A program made the translations under genes and the position numbers. The notes below the pieces were generated by a model, which was not told where the DNA came from, ran no database searches, and saw only the letters and a program-made list of their open reading frames with translations. This document shows, piece by piece, positions 16,617-25,112 of a DNA stretch of 59,111 nt. The stretch lies in the NCBI GenBank assembly GCA_011523385.1, contig WTGX01000017.1, forward strand, positions 24,107-83,217, read 5' to 3'. How positions within the stretch are numbered: the stretch's first letter is position 1; every line of letters starts with the position of its first letter. The DNA is from Nitrospira sp. (GTDB taxonomy: Bacteria; Nitrospirota; Nitrospiria; Nitrospirales; UBA8639).

Positions 16617-17744
16617 ATGAGCATTCGGGAAGATTGGGTCACGACAGAGAAATGGCTCCTGCGCCAAGCGAACTCCATGGGAGAACTGCTGGAGCAGATC
16701 AGGCCATACATTTCCTCTCGCCTCATTGACGGTCAGGGATGGGAGCGGCTGTTGGAGTGTGCCGGGGAGTCGCCCGTAACGATGGCGGCTTTTCCTTTCG
16801 GGTTCGAGATTCCACTGCATGATCCCAGGCCGAAAGCAGATTTCGGCGTCTCGCTGGTCGGCGACAGCCGGACGGCGGCCTTTTTCCAGGAAAGGAACCG
16901 TTCCGGAGACGCTGGTCCAATGGCGGCGGGTCTCGCCTGGTTGTTGGACGAGACCGATCAAGAGGACTCTCTTCTTCGTCGCGTTATTGGCAGAAAGATG
17001 TTGCTTGAATACGACGTCGATTTGGCGCCGCATAGTACGCGGCAGGCTCCCGGGATCTTCCTTTACCCCATTGAAGACGCGCTGGTCGGCGATGGCCGGC
17101 GGTTTCAGGATCTCGGTGCCGTGTATGACGCGCTTGTTTTTGCCAGCGGCTGGAGCCCGGACGCCGCCGAACGCAAGCATCTTGAGCAGGTGTACCGGAC
17201 TTTAACGCCAGATACGTGCATTAAGGCCATCGGCACCTTCCCGTCACGGGAAAGGTTGGTACGGATTGCGATCACGGGCTTCAGGAAGGCACGCGACGTC
17301 GTGGCGTTCCTCGAGCGCGCAGGCTGGCCGGGACAACGTTCGATCGTTGAGGACACCGTGTCATTTTTTGAGAAGCGCGTCGCCTTTGCCTATCTGGGCG
17401 TCCACTTCGACATTCGCGCGAGCGGCGTGGGACCGACAATGGGACTGAGTTTTTTCGCCCGGGAACAGGAATGGCTGAAAGATATACGGCATTGGACCGC
17501 CCTGATTGACGGTTTACGTGAGCAAGGATGCGCCCTTTCGGAGAAACTGTCGGAGCTGGCGAACTGGTCAACGGGATCGACAACGTTGCTCGGCAAATCC
17601 GGCCCGTTCATGCTCGTGCGGGGCATTCATCACATCAAGTTGGTCATCAGCGAGGACCGGGTCGAACAGGCCAAGGCTTACGTTTTCTTTTTGATGATGT
17701 GCGGACGTCCGAAGGGTGGAATTGCCGCGAGAGAGACAAGCTGA
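16617..17744 (+). CDS. Unknown RiPP-cluster protein, paralog A
   Basis: A 375-residue soluble protein with a paralog at 19104-20246. Shared landmarks are EQIRPYIS/EQIKGLFS near residue 30, FLERAGWPG, and LGVHFDIRASGVGPTMGLSF (YLGVHF/HLGVHF in the pair). Others are WTALIDGLREQG, LSELANWS, and near the C-terminus the sequence GKSGPFMLVRGIHHIKLV. No nucleotide-binding or metal motif is obvious. I recall proteins with the GVGP...W..L.DGL pattern near NHLP/LanM-type RiPP genes but cannot name a function. Its place between YcaO and an oxygenase supports a role in maturation. Confidence 0.65.
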   Translation: MSIREDWVTTEKWLLRQANSMGELLEQIRPYISSRLIDGQGWERLLECAGESPVTMAAFPFGFEIPLHDPRPKADFGVSLVGDSRTAAFFQERNRSGDAGPMAAGLAWLLDETDQEDSLLRRVIGRKMLLEYDVDLAPHSTRQAPGIFLYPIEDALVGDGRRFQDLGAVYDALVFASGWSPDAAERKHLEQVYRTLTPDTCIKAIGTFPSRERLVRIAITGFRKARDVVAFLERAGWPGQRSIVEDTVSFFEKRVAFAYLGVHFDIRASGVGPTMGLSFFAREQEWLKDIRHWTALIDGLREQGCALSEKLSELANWSTGSTTLLGKSGPFMLVRGIHHIKLVISEDRVEQAKAYVFFLMMCGRPKGGIAARETS

Positions 17745-17804
17745 CAACCGTCGGAGAGAGCACCCTTCCATAGAGGTAGCGAGCCCTGCAGCAACGGTCC
17801 GGTT

Positions 17805-19031
17805 GTGAAGGAAGCACTCAACTCTTCCGGGAACACCCACATCGTGAATGTATCGGTTTCAGGCAAACAGGAAGTTGGCACATGGGCAAGCAAGATCCCT
17901 TCGGCGTATCAGGCCGGATACGAGAAGGCGTCAGCACTCAATCCGGATCTTGCCGCGAAATATATCCAACATACGGTTGTCGGCGATCCGGTGGCCGATG
18001 CCGTCATCGAGGCGTTGGCTGCGCTCGATCACCAAGAGAGCCACCGATTCATCAATGCCGGCATGGAGCAGGACGCGAAGGTCCTCGGGGAGGCGCCTCG
18101 GCCGTTGCGCGACTTCTTCGAAGAGGTCGGGAGTCCGCCGGCTTGGTTCGATCGCGACGCGGTTCTTCCGGGCCGTCACGCGTTCCAACAGCATCTGGAC
18201 CTGTTCATCCCCGCGTTCGTCGTCGTGACCTTGCGAAACTTCACCAGTTTGATGAGCAAGGTGTTCTTAATGACGGGACAGGTTACGACCCAGGAGGGCG
18301 TGCGGCGAATCCGGCAGAACATCCGGTATTTGGTCGAGATGATCATGCTCCCGAACGCCCTTGATCGTCAGGGAGAAAGCTGGAAGTTTACGGTTCGCCT
18401 CCGGCTGATGCACGCGGAGATCAGGCGGCGGCTTCGGACCTCGGGTCAATGGGACGAGGCAGTCTATGGTGCCCCGATCAGCGCCGCGAACATGGCGCTC
18501 GCGTCGGCCAACTTCTCCGCGTCGCTGATCCGGGACGCGGAGCGACTCGGGGCGAATCTGACTGCCGATGCGCGGGCCGGCATCATGCAGATCTGGCGCT
18601 ATGCCTCGTGGTTGATCGGAACGCCCGAGACCCTGCTGTTCGACGGCGACGAGGCCGAAACCACCGAGTTTGCCAGGATCGCCCACCTGTGCGAACCGCC
18701 GCCCAACCAAGAATCGGTGATGACCTCGAACGCGGTGGTCTACCTCTTGCCCGAGGTCGCCAAGTTGACCGACCGGGCCGCCAAACGGTCCATGGTGGAA
18801 CACGTGTATCGGGTCTCCCGGGCACTTCTCGGCGACGAGCTTGCCGATCAACTGAAGTTTCCCCGACAACGGACCGCGGGGTTGTTGCCGTGGTTGCGAT
18901 GCAAGCGCCGGCTCTCCGGGGCATTCGGCGAGCTGGCTCCACGCATGGTCGGGAAGTGGCGAGCGGACCCGTTCGCGCTGCTGCTCGACGCGACGATGAT
19001 CGACAACCTCCGCTGCCGGTTGCACGGTTAG
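17805..19031 (+). CDS. MpaB/latex-clearing-protein-like oxygenase (DUF2236)
   Basis: The start is a GTG at 17805 with no strong ribosome site, so it is uncertain. Residues about 60-330 follow the all-helical DUF2236 pattern: FFEEVGSPPAWFDRD, VRLRLMHAEIRRRL with the conserved histidine, WDEAVYGAPISAANMALASA, then IWRYASWLIGTPETLL. Members such as rubber oxygenase Lcp and MpaB use heme b and act on isoprenoid or terpenoid chains. The substrate here is not known. It sits between two paralogous unknown proteins, which suggests the three genes form one functional set. A few other short frames overlap it and look like shadows. Confidence 0.75.
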   Translation: MKEALNSSGNTHIVNVSVSGKQEVGTWASKIPSAYQAGYEKASALNPDLAAKYIQHTVVGDPVADAVIEALAALDHQESHRFINAGMEQDAKVLGEAPRPLRDFFEEVGSPPAWFDRDAVLPGRHAFQQHLDLFIPAFVVVTLRNFTSLMSKVFLMTGQVTTQEGVRRIRQNIRYLVEMIMLPNALDRQGESWKFTVRLRLMHAEIRRRLRTSGQWDEAVYGAPISAANMALASANFSASLIRDAERLGANLTADARAGIMQIWRYASWLIGTPETLLFDGDEAETTEFARIAHLCEPPPNQESVMTSNAVVYLLPEVAKLTDRAAKRSMVEHVYRVSRALLGDELADQLKFPRQRTAGLLPWLRCKRRLSGAFGELAPRMVGKWRADPFALLLDATMIDNLRCRLHG

Positions 19032-19103
19032 TTGGAGACAGCGAGAGTGAGTCTCTCGAAGGACGAGTGATCCCCGTATACTGAAACCGGCAATCGGCCA
19101 GCC

Positions 19104-20246
19104 ATGAGCTTTGAAGACGAATGGGGAACCAATGAGGAACGCCTTCTCTGTGAGGCCGGTTCCCTGGGAGAGTTGTTTGAGCAGATCAAGGGACTCTTCT
19201 CACCGTTGCTCATCCCCGGTCCGGGATGGGAGAGGTTGGTGGACAGCGCCGGTGAATTGCCCCCAACGCTGGCGGCCTTCCCGCTCTGGCTGGGGTTTCC
19301 ACTCGATGAACATCGAGCGGGAGCGGAACTCTGCGTCTCTCTGTTGGGAGGGACCCGGTCGGCAGCGTTCTTCGAGAACAGGGGGCGGGCCGAGGACGCG
19401 GACCCATCGACGGCGAGTCTCGCGTTTCTGCTGGGGGAGACCGGGCAGGAGGAAGCTCATCTTCGACGCGTGGTGGGTGACAGGGTCTTGCTCGAATACC
19501 ACATCGACCCGGCGAGACGCCACGCAACCCAGGACCTGGGGATATTTCTGTACCCCATTCGACCGACGCTGGCTGGTGACCACGCCGGGGGGCGGCTTCA
19601 GGATTTCGGGGTGGCGCTCGACGCGATGACCGCCGCGGTGGGCTGGGAAACGGACGCCGCCGAACGCCGGCAGGTCGAGCGGGCGTACCTGGCGCTGAAG
19701 CCGGATACGCGCATTGGAGGCATCGGGGCTTTTCCGTCGAGAGCAAGGGCGATCGGGCTGACGACGTTGGGGTTCGTCACGGCACGCGATGTCACGGATT
19801 TTCTGGAACGCGCCGGTTGGCCCGGGAAGCCTGCGATTGTCGCCTCCATCCTGTCACGTCTCGATCAGCACCGTGCCTTGGACCGTATGCACTTGGGGGT
19901 TCACTTCGCGGTGGGTGCGGGCGGTGTGGGGCCGACGACCGAGTTACATATCTTTTCCCAGAATCGAATGTACGACCACCAGGGGTGGTTCAAAGACAAA
20001 CAGTATTGGACTCCCCTCATGGACGGGATACGCCGGGAAGGGTTCGTCGTCCCCGAGAAATTGTCGGAACTGGCCACATGGTCATCAGGCGCGAAAACCC
20101 TGTTCGGCAAATCCGGCCCGTTTGTGGTCCTGCAGCGTATCCACCACTTCAAGTTTGTCCTGACCGAGGACCGGATTCACCAGGTCAATGGTCATGTCTT
20201 TCTGTTGATGTGCTGTTGGCCGCAGAGCGGGAAACCCGCCGGGTAG
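19104..20246 (+). CDS. Unknown RiPP-cluster protein, paralog B
   Basis: This 380-residue protein is the paralog of the one at 16617-17744, with similar length and motifs throughout: MSFEDEWGTNEERLLCEAGS at the start (compare MSIREDWVTTEKWLLRQANS), then GVGPTTELHIFSQ, WTPLMDGIRREG, LSELATWS and a VLQRIHHFKFVLTEDRI end. The divergence is moderate, so the duplication is not recent. The two copies may act as a heterodimer or on two positions. The stop at 20246 lies about 50 bases from the convergent methyltransferase gene. Confidence 0.65.
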   Translation: MSFEDEWGTNEERLLCEAGSLGELFEQIKGLFSPLLIPGPGWERLVDSAGELPPTLAAFPLWLGFPLDEHRAGAELCVSLLGGTRSAAFFENRGRAEDADPSTASLAFLLGETGQEEAHLRRVVGDRVLLEYHIDPARRHATQDLGIFLYPIRPTLAGDHAGGRLQDFGVALDAMTAAVGWETDAAERRQVERAYLALKPDTRIGGIGAFPSRARAIGLTTLGFVTARDVTDFLERAGWPGKPAIVASILSRLDQHRALDRMHLGVHFAVGAGGVGPTTELHIFSQNRMYDHQGWFKDKQYWTPLMDGIRREGFVVPEKLSELATWSSGAKTLFGKSGPFVVLQRIHHFKFVLTEDRIHQVNGHVFLLMCCWPQSGKPAG

Positions 20247-20295
20247 CTTCGCGCGCGCCAATGGCCCGCTTTCCTTGCCCGTCCGCCGTGGCGCG

Positions 20296-21165
20296 CTACG
20301 ATGCCGGCTTCGCGCCGGACACGAGGCGGTAGGTGAACACGCCTTCCCGAAGCCCCTGATCGAAGTCGAGGGCGGCCTGCATGAACTCGTGGTAGGCCCG
20401 ATTCTCCTCGCCGGGAGGAGGGATCAGAAACATGGAAAGAGTCCACCGCTTGCGGGTCGTCTCCGTTGACGGCGCCACTTCCGAATCGAGATCCTGTTCG
20501 CGAATCTCCTCGAATCCCGCCTTCTTGAGATCGACGAGCACGTCGCGCCACGATACCAGGGGCGGCATGCGGAAGCCGTATTGCATGCTGGTGTGAACCG
20601 CTTCCTGGGATTCGGACAAAGGTGCGCCGCTCAGCAGGCCTTCCAGTGCCTGCCAGCGCCCTCCCGGTTTGAGCACCCGGTAGACGCCTTGGAGGTAAGC
20701 GAGCTTGTCCGGCGCGTAACAGAACGATTCCTGGTTGAAGACGGCGTCGAAACAGGCGTCGGGGAACGGCAGGTCCATGAAATCGCCGTGACGGAACTCG
20801 ACCAGGTGGCCGACTCCCCGTTCTTCCGCCAGATCCCTCGCCACCGCGACGTGGGGTTCGCAGTTGGTCAATCCGGTGACGTGCACGCCGTACGTCTGCG
20901 CCAGTCCGATCACCGTGCCGCCCACGCCGCAGCCGGCATCCAGGACCCGCTTCCCCGGGCCGAGGTCACACCCCTGCGCCAAGGTGTTGTTGGCGCGCAA
21001 CTGGGCTTCCCGTTCGGACGTGGTGTCCGGTCCCCAAAGGCCGAAGTGACACGCCAGCAGATCCCCCATGTATTTCACCATGGGCTTCGTCAAGGCTGCG
21101 TAATGGGCGGAGACGGTTGTTCCCCCCTCCGGTCCACTGTCTTGTGTTTGTTGCAAGCAGCCCAT
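20296..21165 (-). CDS. Class I SAM-dependent methyltransferase, copy 2
   Basis: The 289-residue protein has the Rossmann methyltransferase order: motif I VLDAGCGVGGTVIGLAQTYG, then HVTGLTNCEPHVAVARDLAE, the FRHGDFMDLPFPDACFDAVF acidic/aromatic motif, QESFCYAPDKLAYL and RVLKPGGRW. It resembles the sterol/gamma-tocopherol/sarcosine-type small-molecule methyltransferase group. It transfers methyl from SAM to an O, N or C acceptor; the substrate cannot be read from sequence. It is the last gene of the minus-strand RiPP arm, converging on paralog B. It differs from copy 1 mainly at both ends, where substrate contacts are likely. Confidence 0.85.
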   Translation of the reverse strand: MGCLQQTQDSGPEGGTTVSAHYAALTKPMVKYMGDLLACHFGLWGPDTTSEREAQLRANNTLAQGCDLGPGKRVLDAGCGVGGTVIGLAQTYGVHVTGLTNCEPHVAVARDLAEERGVGHLVEFRHGDFMDLPFPDACFDAVFNQESFCYAPDKLAYLQGVYRVLKPGGRWQALEGLLSGAPLSESQEAVHTSMQYGFRMPPLVSWRDVLVDLKKAGFEEIREQDLDSEVAPSTETTRKRWTLSMFLIPPPGEENRAYHEFMQAALDFDQGLREGVFTYRLVSGAKPAS

Positions 21166-21309
21166 GGCTCTACAGTTTAGAGCAGTCTTCCCTGATCGAA
21201 CAAGACGGGGTTGTCCGGGCGGCGCGTACGTGGATCAGCCAGAACGTGAGACAATGAGCTTCGCCGGTGCCTGCCTCAGGCGGGAAGGGTACCCGTCCGG
21301 CGCGGTGCG

Positions 21310-22179
21310 CTACGATGCCGGCTTCGCGCCGGCCACGAAGCGGTAGGTGAACACGCCTTCCCGAAGCCCCTGATCGAAGTCGAGGGCTGCCTGCATGAAC
21401 TCGTGGTAGACCCGATTCTCCTCGCTGGGAGAAGGAATCAGGAACATGGAAAGAAAGCACAGCTTGCGGACGTTCTCCAAGGATGGTGCCACTTCCGAAT
21501 CGAGGTCCCGTTCGCGAATCTCCTCGAATCCCGCTTCATCGAGAACGGCGAGCACGTCACGCCACGACACCAAGGATGGTGTGCGACAGGAGTATTGCAG
21601 GCTGGCGTGAATCGCTTCCTGGGATTCGGACAGGGGTGCACCGCTACGCATGATGTCCAAGCCTTGCCAGCGCCCTCCCGGCTTGAGCACCCGGTAGACG
21701 CCTTGGAGGTAAGCGAGCTTGTCCGGCGCGTAACAGAACGATTCCTGGTTGAAGACGGCGTCGAAACAGGCGTCGGGGAACGGCAGGTCCATGAAATCGC
21801 CGTGACGGAACTCGACCAGGTGGCCGACTCCTCGCTCTTCCGCCAGATCCCTCGCCACCGAGACGTGGGGCTCGCAGTTGGTCAATCCGGTGACGTGCAC
21901 GCCGTACGTCTGCGCCAGCCAGATGGCCGTGCCGCCCACGCCGCAGCCGGCATCCAGGACCCACTTCCCCGGATCGAGGTCGCACCCCTGCACCAAGGTG
22001 CAGTTGGCGCGGGTATAGGCTTGCCGGTGGGACGTGGTGTCCGGTCCCCAAAGCCCACCGTGGGCCGCCAGTGTGCCCCCCATGTATTTCAACAGGGGTT
22101 TCGTCAATGCTGCGTAATAGGCGGAAACGGAGTCATCCACGTGAGGACCACGCACCGGCGATTGCTGCATACGACTCAT
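21310..22179 (-). CDS. Class I SAM-dependent methyltransferase, copy 1
   Basis: Same fold and length as the gene at 20296-21165, with motif I VLDAGCGVGGTAIWLAQTYG and the same FRHGDFMDLPFPDACFDAVF and QESFCYAPDKLAYL segments. Differences gather in the first 60 residues and in the region after residue 190 (QYSCRTPSLVSWRDVLAVL). Two separately tuned enzymes could add two methyl groups, or act at two sites on one product. It follows the RND exporter gene by about 95 bases on the same strand, with a terminator-like hairpin between them. Confidence 0.85.
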   Translation of the reverse strand: MSRMQQSPVRGPHVDDSVSAYYAALTKPLLKYMGGTLAAHGGLWGPDTTSHRQAYTRANCTLVQGCDLDPGKWVLDAGCGVGGTAIWLAQTYGVHVTGLTNCEPHVSVARDLAEERGVGHLVEFRHGDFMDLPFPDACFDAVFNQESFCYAPDKLAYLQGVYRVLKPGGRWQGLDIMRSGAPLSESQEAIHASLQYSCRTPSLVSWRDVLAVLDEAGFEEIRERDLDSEVAPSLENVRKLCFLSMFLIPSPSEENRVYHEFMQAALDFDQGLREGVFTYRFVAGAKPAS

Positions 22180-22243
22180 GGCGGCGGGAATATAGCGTCT
22201 TTCCCGCGCTTTGACAAGAACAACTCGTTACGTACTCCCTCAA

Positions 22244-22265
22244 CCCTCTTTTCCCCTGGGAGAGG
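22244..22265. terminator. Terminator-like hairpin after the RND gene
   Basis: The arms CCTCTTTTCCC and GGGAGAGG pair imperfectly just past the RND stop. An element of the same family, also followed by ATTCAGG, lies next to the stop of the GSMT-SDMT gene (40463-40495). There is no strong T-run, so it may be an intergenic repeat that serves as a weak stop. Confidence 0.35.
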
Positions 22266-22272
22266 ATTCAGG

Positions 22273-24618
22273 TTAACGGAACGCGTCTGGCGACCGTGCC
22301 GGTTGAGGCCGGTCCACGGCCATCAGCAAGGGTGGAAGAAGCAGAAAATCGGCGATCAGCGCAAGTGCGATGATCACCGAGGTGAGTTGCCCCATCTGCG
22401 AGGTGGGGAAGAACTCGGAGAGGGAAAGGACCAGAAAGCCAGACACCAGTATGATCGTGGTTGTGCACAACGCCCGCCCGACTTTCTGAAACGCGTAGCG
22501 TACCGCGTCGTCGGGCGTGAAGCCATGCTCACGTCGAGCGTGACGATACTTGCTGAGAAAATGCACCGTGTCATCCACCACGATCCCGATCGTCATGGCC
22601 ATGACGACTGACAGGGTGAAGCCGACTTCTCCCACCGCCAACCCCCAGATGCCAAACCCCATCACGCCGGGGACGAAATTGGGCACGAGGCTCAGCAGGC
22701 CCAGCCGGAGCGAACGGAAGGCAATAATGAGAATGACGGAAATGCCGAGGAATATGATGATGGTTCCGACCAGCATGGCCCGGATGTTGCGCTCTCCGAT
22801 ATGCGCGAAAATCAGCGCAAGCCCCGAACCTTCAGCCCGGACGACGTGCGGCGCGTTGTCGTCCAGCCACGCCTCCCCACGAGCGTTCAGTTCCAGCACC
22901 TCCCTCGTGGAGAGCGTTTTGGCCGTTACCGTCATGCGCGTTGCCGACTTCGAGACGTCGATCTGGTTGTTGAGATCGAGACCTAACGGAAGCGAGAGTT
23001 CGTAGAGCAGCAGATATTGCGAGGCGAGTGCGCGGCTGGCAGGCAGCCGGTAGGCAGCCGGATCATCGCCGTGCAAGTTCATGTTAAGCTGCCGAAAGGT
23101 GTCGCTGATGGTTCTGACGTGCCGCGTTTCCGGCTGGGTCCGGTACCAATCAGCAAAGGCCGATACGTCCGCGAGGAAGGCGGGATCGGCGATTCCGCCG
23201 GGCTCGGAAGAGACCAGGGAGTATTCGAGCGTCGTGTTTCCGCTCAGGTTCTCGTCCAGGAAGTCCATGTCCTGGCGCAGTTCGACGCTCTCATCGAGGA
23301 AATGCGACAAGACGTCGTTTAACTCGTTGCGGGGGACGGCCGCCAAGAGCGCGAGGACAACCGCTCCCGACCCCCACAACAGAAGCGTCCGGTGGCGTAC
23401 CACGAATTCCGCGATGCCGTCCATCGCCGGGTCGTTGTGTCGCCTGGCGGCCGGCACGCGTATCGGGAGCAGCGAGAGCAGTGCAGGCAGGAACGTGACC
23501 GAGAGCGCGAACGAGACGCCCACACCGAACGCCACGACCGTTCCGAGGTGACGGTACGGAGGGATTTCCGAGAAATTCATGGTCAGGAACCCGAGTGTCG
23601 TGGTCAGGCTCGCAAGAAAAATCGGATGCAGGTTGACCCTGATGGATTCCACGATCGCCGTGCGTTTCGCATCCCCGGCCCCCAGGCGTTCCTGCAAAGT
23701 AACCAGCAGATGCACACAGTTGGCCACGGCAATTATCAGGACGATGGTCGGCATTGAAGCGGCGGTCGGGGTGAACGGCAAGCTAGCCCAGCCGTTCAGC
23801 CCAACCGCCGCGAGAATAGAGAAGACGATAACGAGGCCGGTCGTCGCGACCCCAACAAGCCCCTGAACCAAGACGCCGAGGATCAGCGCCATGATCGCCA
23901 ACGCCGCGGGCAGGACGGTCTTCGTAGTGGCCGATGTCGCTTCCGAAAAGGCATGGGTGAGAACCACCGTCCCCACCAGACGGAGATCGATGCCCGGAAA
24001 CCGTTCTTCTCCTTCGGCGGCAAGGCCACGCGCGAATCCTGTGATCTCGGAAATCTTGAGCGCATCCTCTTCCTGTGGCAGCTTCACGGTGACGTTGACG
24101 GCGCTCACACTGCCGTCTCTGGCCACGAGGTTGCCCGCAAGCCGAGGGTCGGCCAACACCGTTGCGCGGATCCAGGATCGTTCCTGCGGATCGTCCAGTT
24201 TCTCCGGGTCCACGAGGTCGCGCACGACCAGGTCGTCGCCTTGCGCGGTCGTGTGCTGGAAATTCGCGATTGAATCGACCCGCGTCGAATACGGCGTATG
24301 CCATGCGCGCTCGGTCAGCCAGACCGCGGCCTCGAGGGCCTGTTCCGACGTGGCGTCGCCCTCTTCCGGGACGATTATGAAGAGGACGTTATCGCTCTTC
24401 TCGTAGGTATTTTCCAGTGATTCGAACGCCAGCAGTTGAGGATTATCCTTGCTGAAGAACATCCGGTAGTTTGAGGAGAACGTGAGGAACAGGATACCAC
24501 CGGCAGATACGGCGACCAGGATGAGCGTCACGGTGATGATCGGCCAGCGCGCCGCAACCACCCACTCCGCGAATCGTGTTTCAAAACGTCGTAACGCGAT
24601 CATGGGCCTTTGATCCAT
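22273..24618 (-). CDS. RND/MMPL-superfamily exporter
   Basis: The 781-residue protein has the RND plan of two half-repeats. A first helix near residue 25 (WPIITVTLILVAVSAGGILFL) is followed by a large periplasmic domain. A helix bundle follows (VLPAALAIMALILGVLV, VVFSILAAVG-type strands, MPTIVLIIAVANCVHLLVTL). A second single helix (LLLWGSGAVVLALLAAVP), second periplasmic domain and final bundle (MAMTIGIVVDDTVHFLSKYR) complete it. The IVVDDTVHF segment is typical of HpnN/MmpL-type members. These move lipids or hydrophobic products across or out of the inner membrane. Its place downstream of the precursor suggests it exports the mature or lipid-like product or gives self-protection; this is inference. 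Confidence 0.85.
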   Translation of the reverse strand: MDQRPMIALRRFETRFAEWVVAARWPIITVTLILVAVSAGGILFLTFSSNYRMFFSKDNPQLLAFESLENTYEKSDNVLFIIVPEEGDATSEQALEAAVWLTERAWHTPYSTRVDSIANFQHTTAQGDDLVVRDLVDPEKLDDPQERSWIRATVLADPRLAGNLVARDGSVSAVNVTVKLPQEEDALKISEITGFARGLAAEGEERFPGIDLRLVGTVVLTHAFSEATSATTKTVLPAALAIMALILGVLVQGLVGVATTGLVIVFSILAAVGLNGWASLPFTPTAASMPTIVLIIAVANCVHLLVTLQERLGAGDAKRTAIVESIRVNLHPIFLASLTTTLGFLTMNFSEIPPYRHLGTVVAFGVGVSFALSVTFLPALLSLLPIRVPAARRHNDPAMDGIAEFVVRHRTLLLWGSGAVVLALLAAVPRNELNDVLSHFLDESVELRQDMDFLDENLSGNTTLEYSLVSSEPGGIADPAFLADVSAFADWYRTQPETRHVRTISDTFRQLNMNLHGDDPAAYRLPASRALASQYLLLYELSLPLGLDLNNQIDVSKSATRMTVTAKTLSTREVLELNARGEAWLDDNAPHVVRAEGSGLALIFAHIGERNIRAMLVGTIIIFLGISVILIIAFRSLRLGLLSLVPNFVPGVMGFGIWGLAVGEVGFTLSVVMAMTIGIVVDDTVHFLSKYRHARREHGFTPDDAVRYAFQKVGRALCTTTIILVSGFLVLSLSEFFPTSQMGQLTSVIIALALIADFLLLPPLLMAVDRPQPARSPDAFR

Positions 24619-24652
24619 CGTTCAATCCAAAATGCGCGAAAACCAAAATGAA

Positions 24653-24682
24653 GCGCCCCAGACTTTATAAAGCCTGGGGCGC
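24653..24682 (-). terminator. Strong hairpin after the precursor gene
   Basis: Arms GCGCCCCAGRCTTTA and TAAAGYCTGGGGCGC form a stem of about 14 pairs with one mismatch and almost no loop. It starts about 50 bases past the precursor stop and is followed, in the minus direction, by TTCATTTTGGTTTT. It probably ends most precursor transcripts and lets a minority read into the RND gene, as in many RiPP operons. Confidence 0.7.
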
Positions 24683-24733
24683 CAGTGGGGCAAGCAGAAA
24701 CACAGCTGCTCGCATCAAGTCGGTGAGATTCGT

Positions 24734-25003
24734 TCAGCAGCAACAACGACCGGCTGCGATCGCTTCGAGTTGTTCCTCTTCCAGTTCCCCGGGCGGTATT
24801 GACAGGTGGATCGTGTTCATATCGCTCACATGCACTTGGACCTGGGTATTCTCGGGAAAGTCAACGCCGAATTCCTTTTGGATGGTCTTCTTGGGGTCCG
24901 ACATGAGCTGCTTCCGGAATTCCAAGTCTTCAACCGACTTGCTTACGAGCTTGCGTTGCATTTCTTCTGCAGACTGCATAGCTGGTTGTGAAAATGGTTT
25001 CAT
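24734..25003 (-). CDS. NHLP-type RiPP precursor peptide with RCCC C-terminus
   Basis: The 89-residue ORF starts at an ATG with an excellent AAGGAGG 7 bases upstream. The leader has the nitrile-hydratase-alpha-like pattern: DLEFRKQLMSDPKKTIQKEF, GVDFPENTQVQVHV, then NTIHLSIPPGELEEEQLEAI. It ends AAGRCCC and a TGA stop. The AAG fits the double-Gly/Ala-Gly junction cut by C39 peptidases, which leaves Arg-Cys-Cys-Cys as the core. That is far shorter than the usual 15-50 residue core of such peptides. The cysteines fit the YcaO encoded upstream. The gene follows the NHLM ABC genes by 110 bases on the same strand and precedes a hairpin. A function other than RiPP precursor is unlikely given this context. 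Confidence 0.88.
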   Translation of the reverse strand: MKPFSQPAMQSAEEMQRKLVSKSVEDLEFRKQLMSDPKKTIQKEFGVDFPENTQVQVHVSDMNTIHLSIPPGELEEEQLEAIAAGRCCC

Positions 25004-25030
25004 ATTTACCTCCTTGGCTTATGGATAAGC

Positions 25031-25048
25031 AGTGCAATTTCTTGCACT
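25031..25048. promoter_or_regulatory. Perfect palindrome at the precursor promoter, operator candidate
   Basis: AGTGCAA and TTGCACT face each other across TTTC with no mismatch. It touches the proposed -10 box and spans the expected transcription start. A further TTGCAC half-site is at 25094-25099. It may bind a regulator, or form a hairpin at the 5' end of the mRNA. Confidence 0.5.
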
Positions 25049-25077
25049 AAGATACCGTATTAAAACAAATAGCGCAA
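25049..25077 (-). promoter_or_regulatory. Sigma70-like promoter for the precursor gene
   Basis: In the minus direction, TTGCGC (25072-25077) and TATCTT (25049-25054) are separated by exactly 17 bases. The gap between ABC gene and precursor is AT-rich, as for a promoter. A private promoter would explain how the precursor is made in excess of the transporter proteins. Confidence 0.45.
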
Positions 25078-25112
25078 TACTTTTTCTATAAATTTGCACA
25101 AGATGTCAACCG

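Larger units (their letters stand above)
20293..22179 (-). repeat. Tandem duplication of a methyltransferase gene
   Basis: The units 20296-21165 and 21310-22179 both encode 289-residue proteins. About 240 bases around 20670-20905 and 21680-21920 differ at only a handful of sites, while the gene ends differ much more. The stop-codon flanks are also nearly the same (CTACGATGCCGGCTTCGCGCC in both copies). This mosaic pattern fits an old duplication with later gene conversion in the SAM-binding core. Confidence 0.8.

Noticed and set aside
21403..22611. A 402-residue plus-strand frame over the methyltransferase copy
   Set aside because: Antisense shadow; it spans a gene boundary and is paralleled by a similar frame opposite the other copy.
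24674..24736. Readthrough or selenocysteine use at the TGA after the precursor CCC
   Set aside because: The downstream frame gives about 23 ordinary hydrophobic residues and no SECIS-like fold is evident; the following hairpin fits a terminator better.
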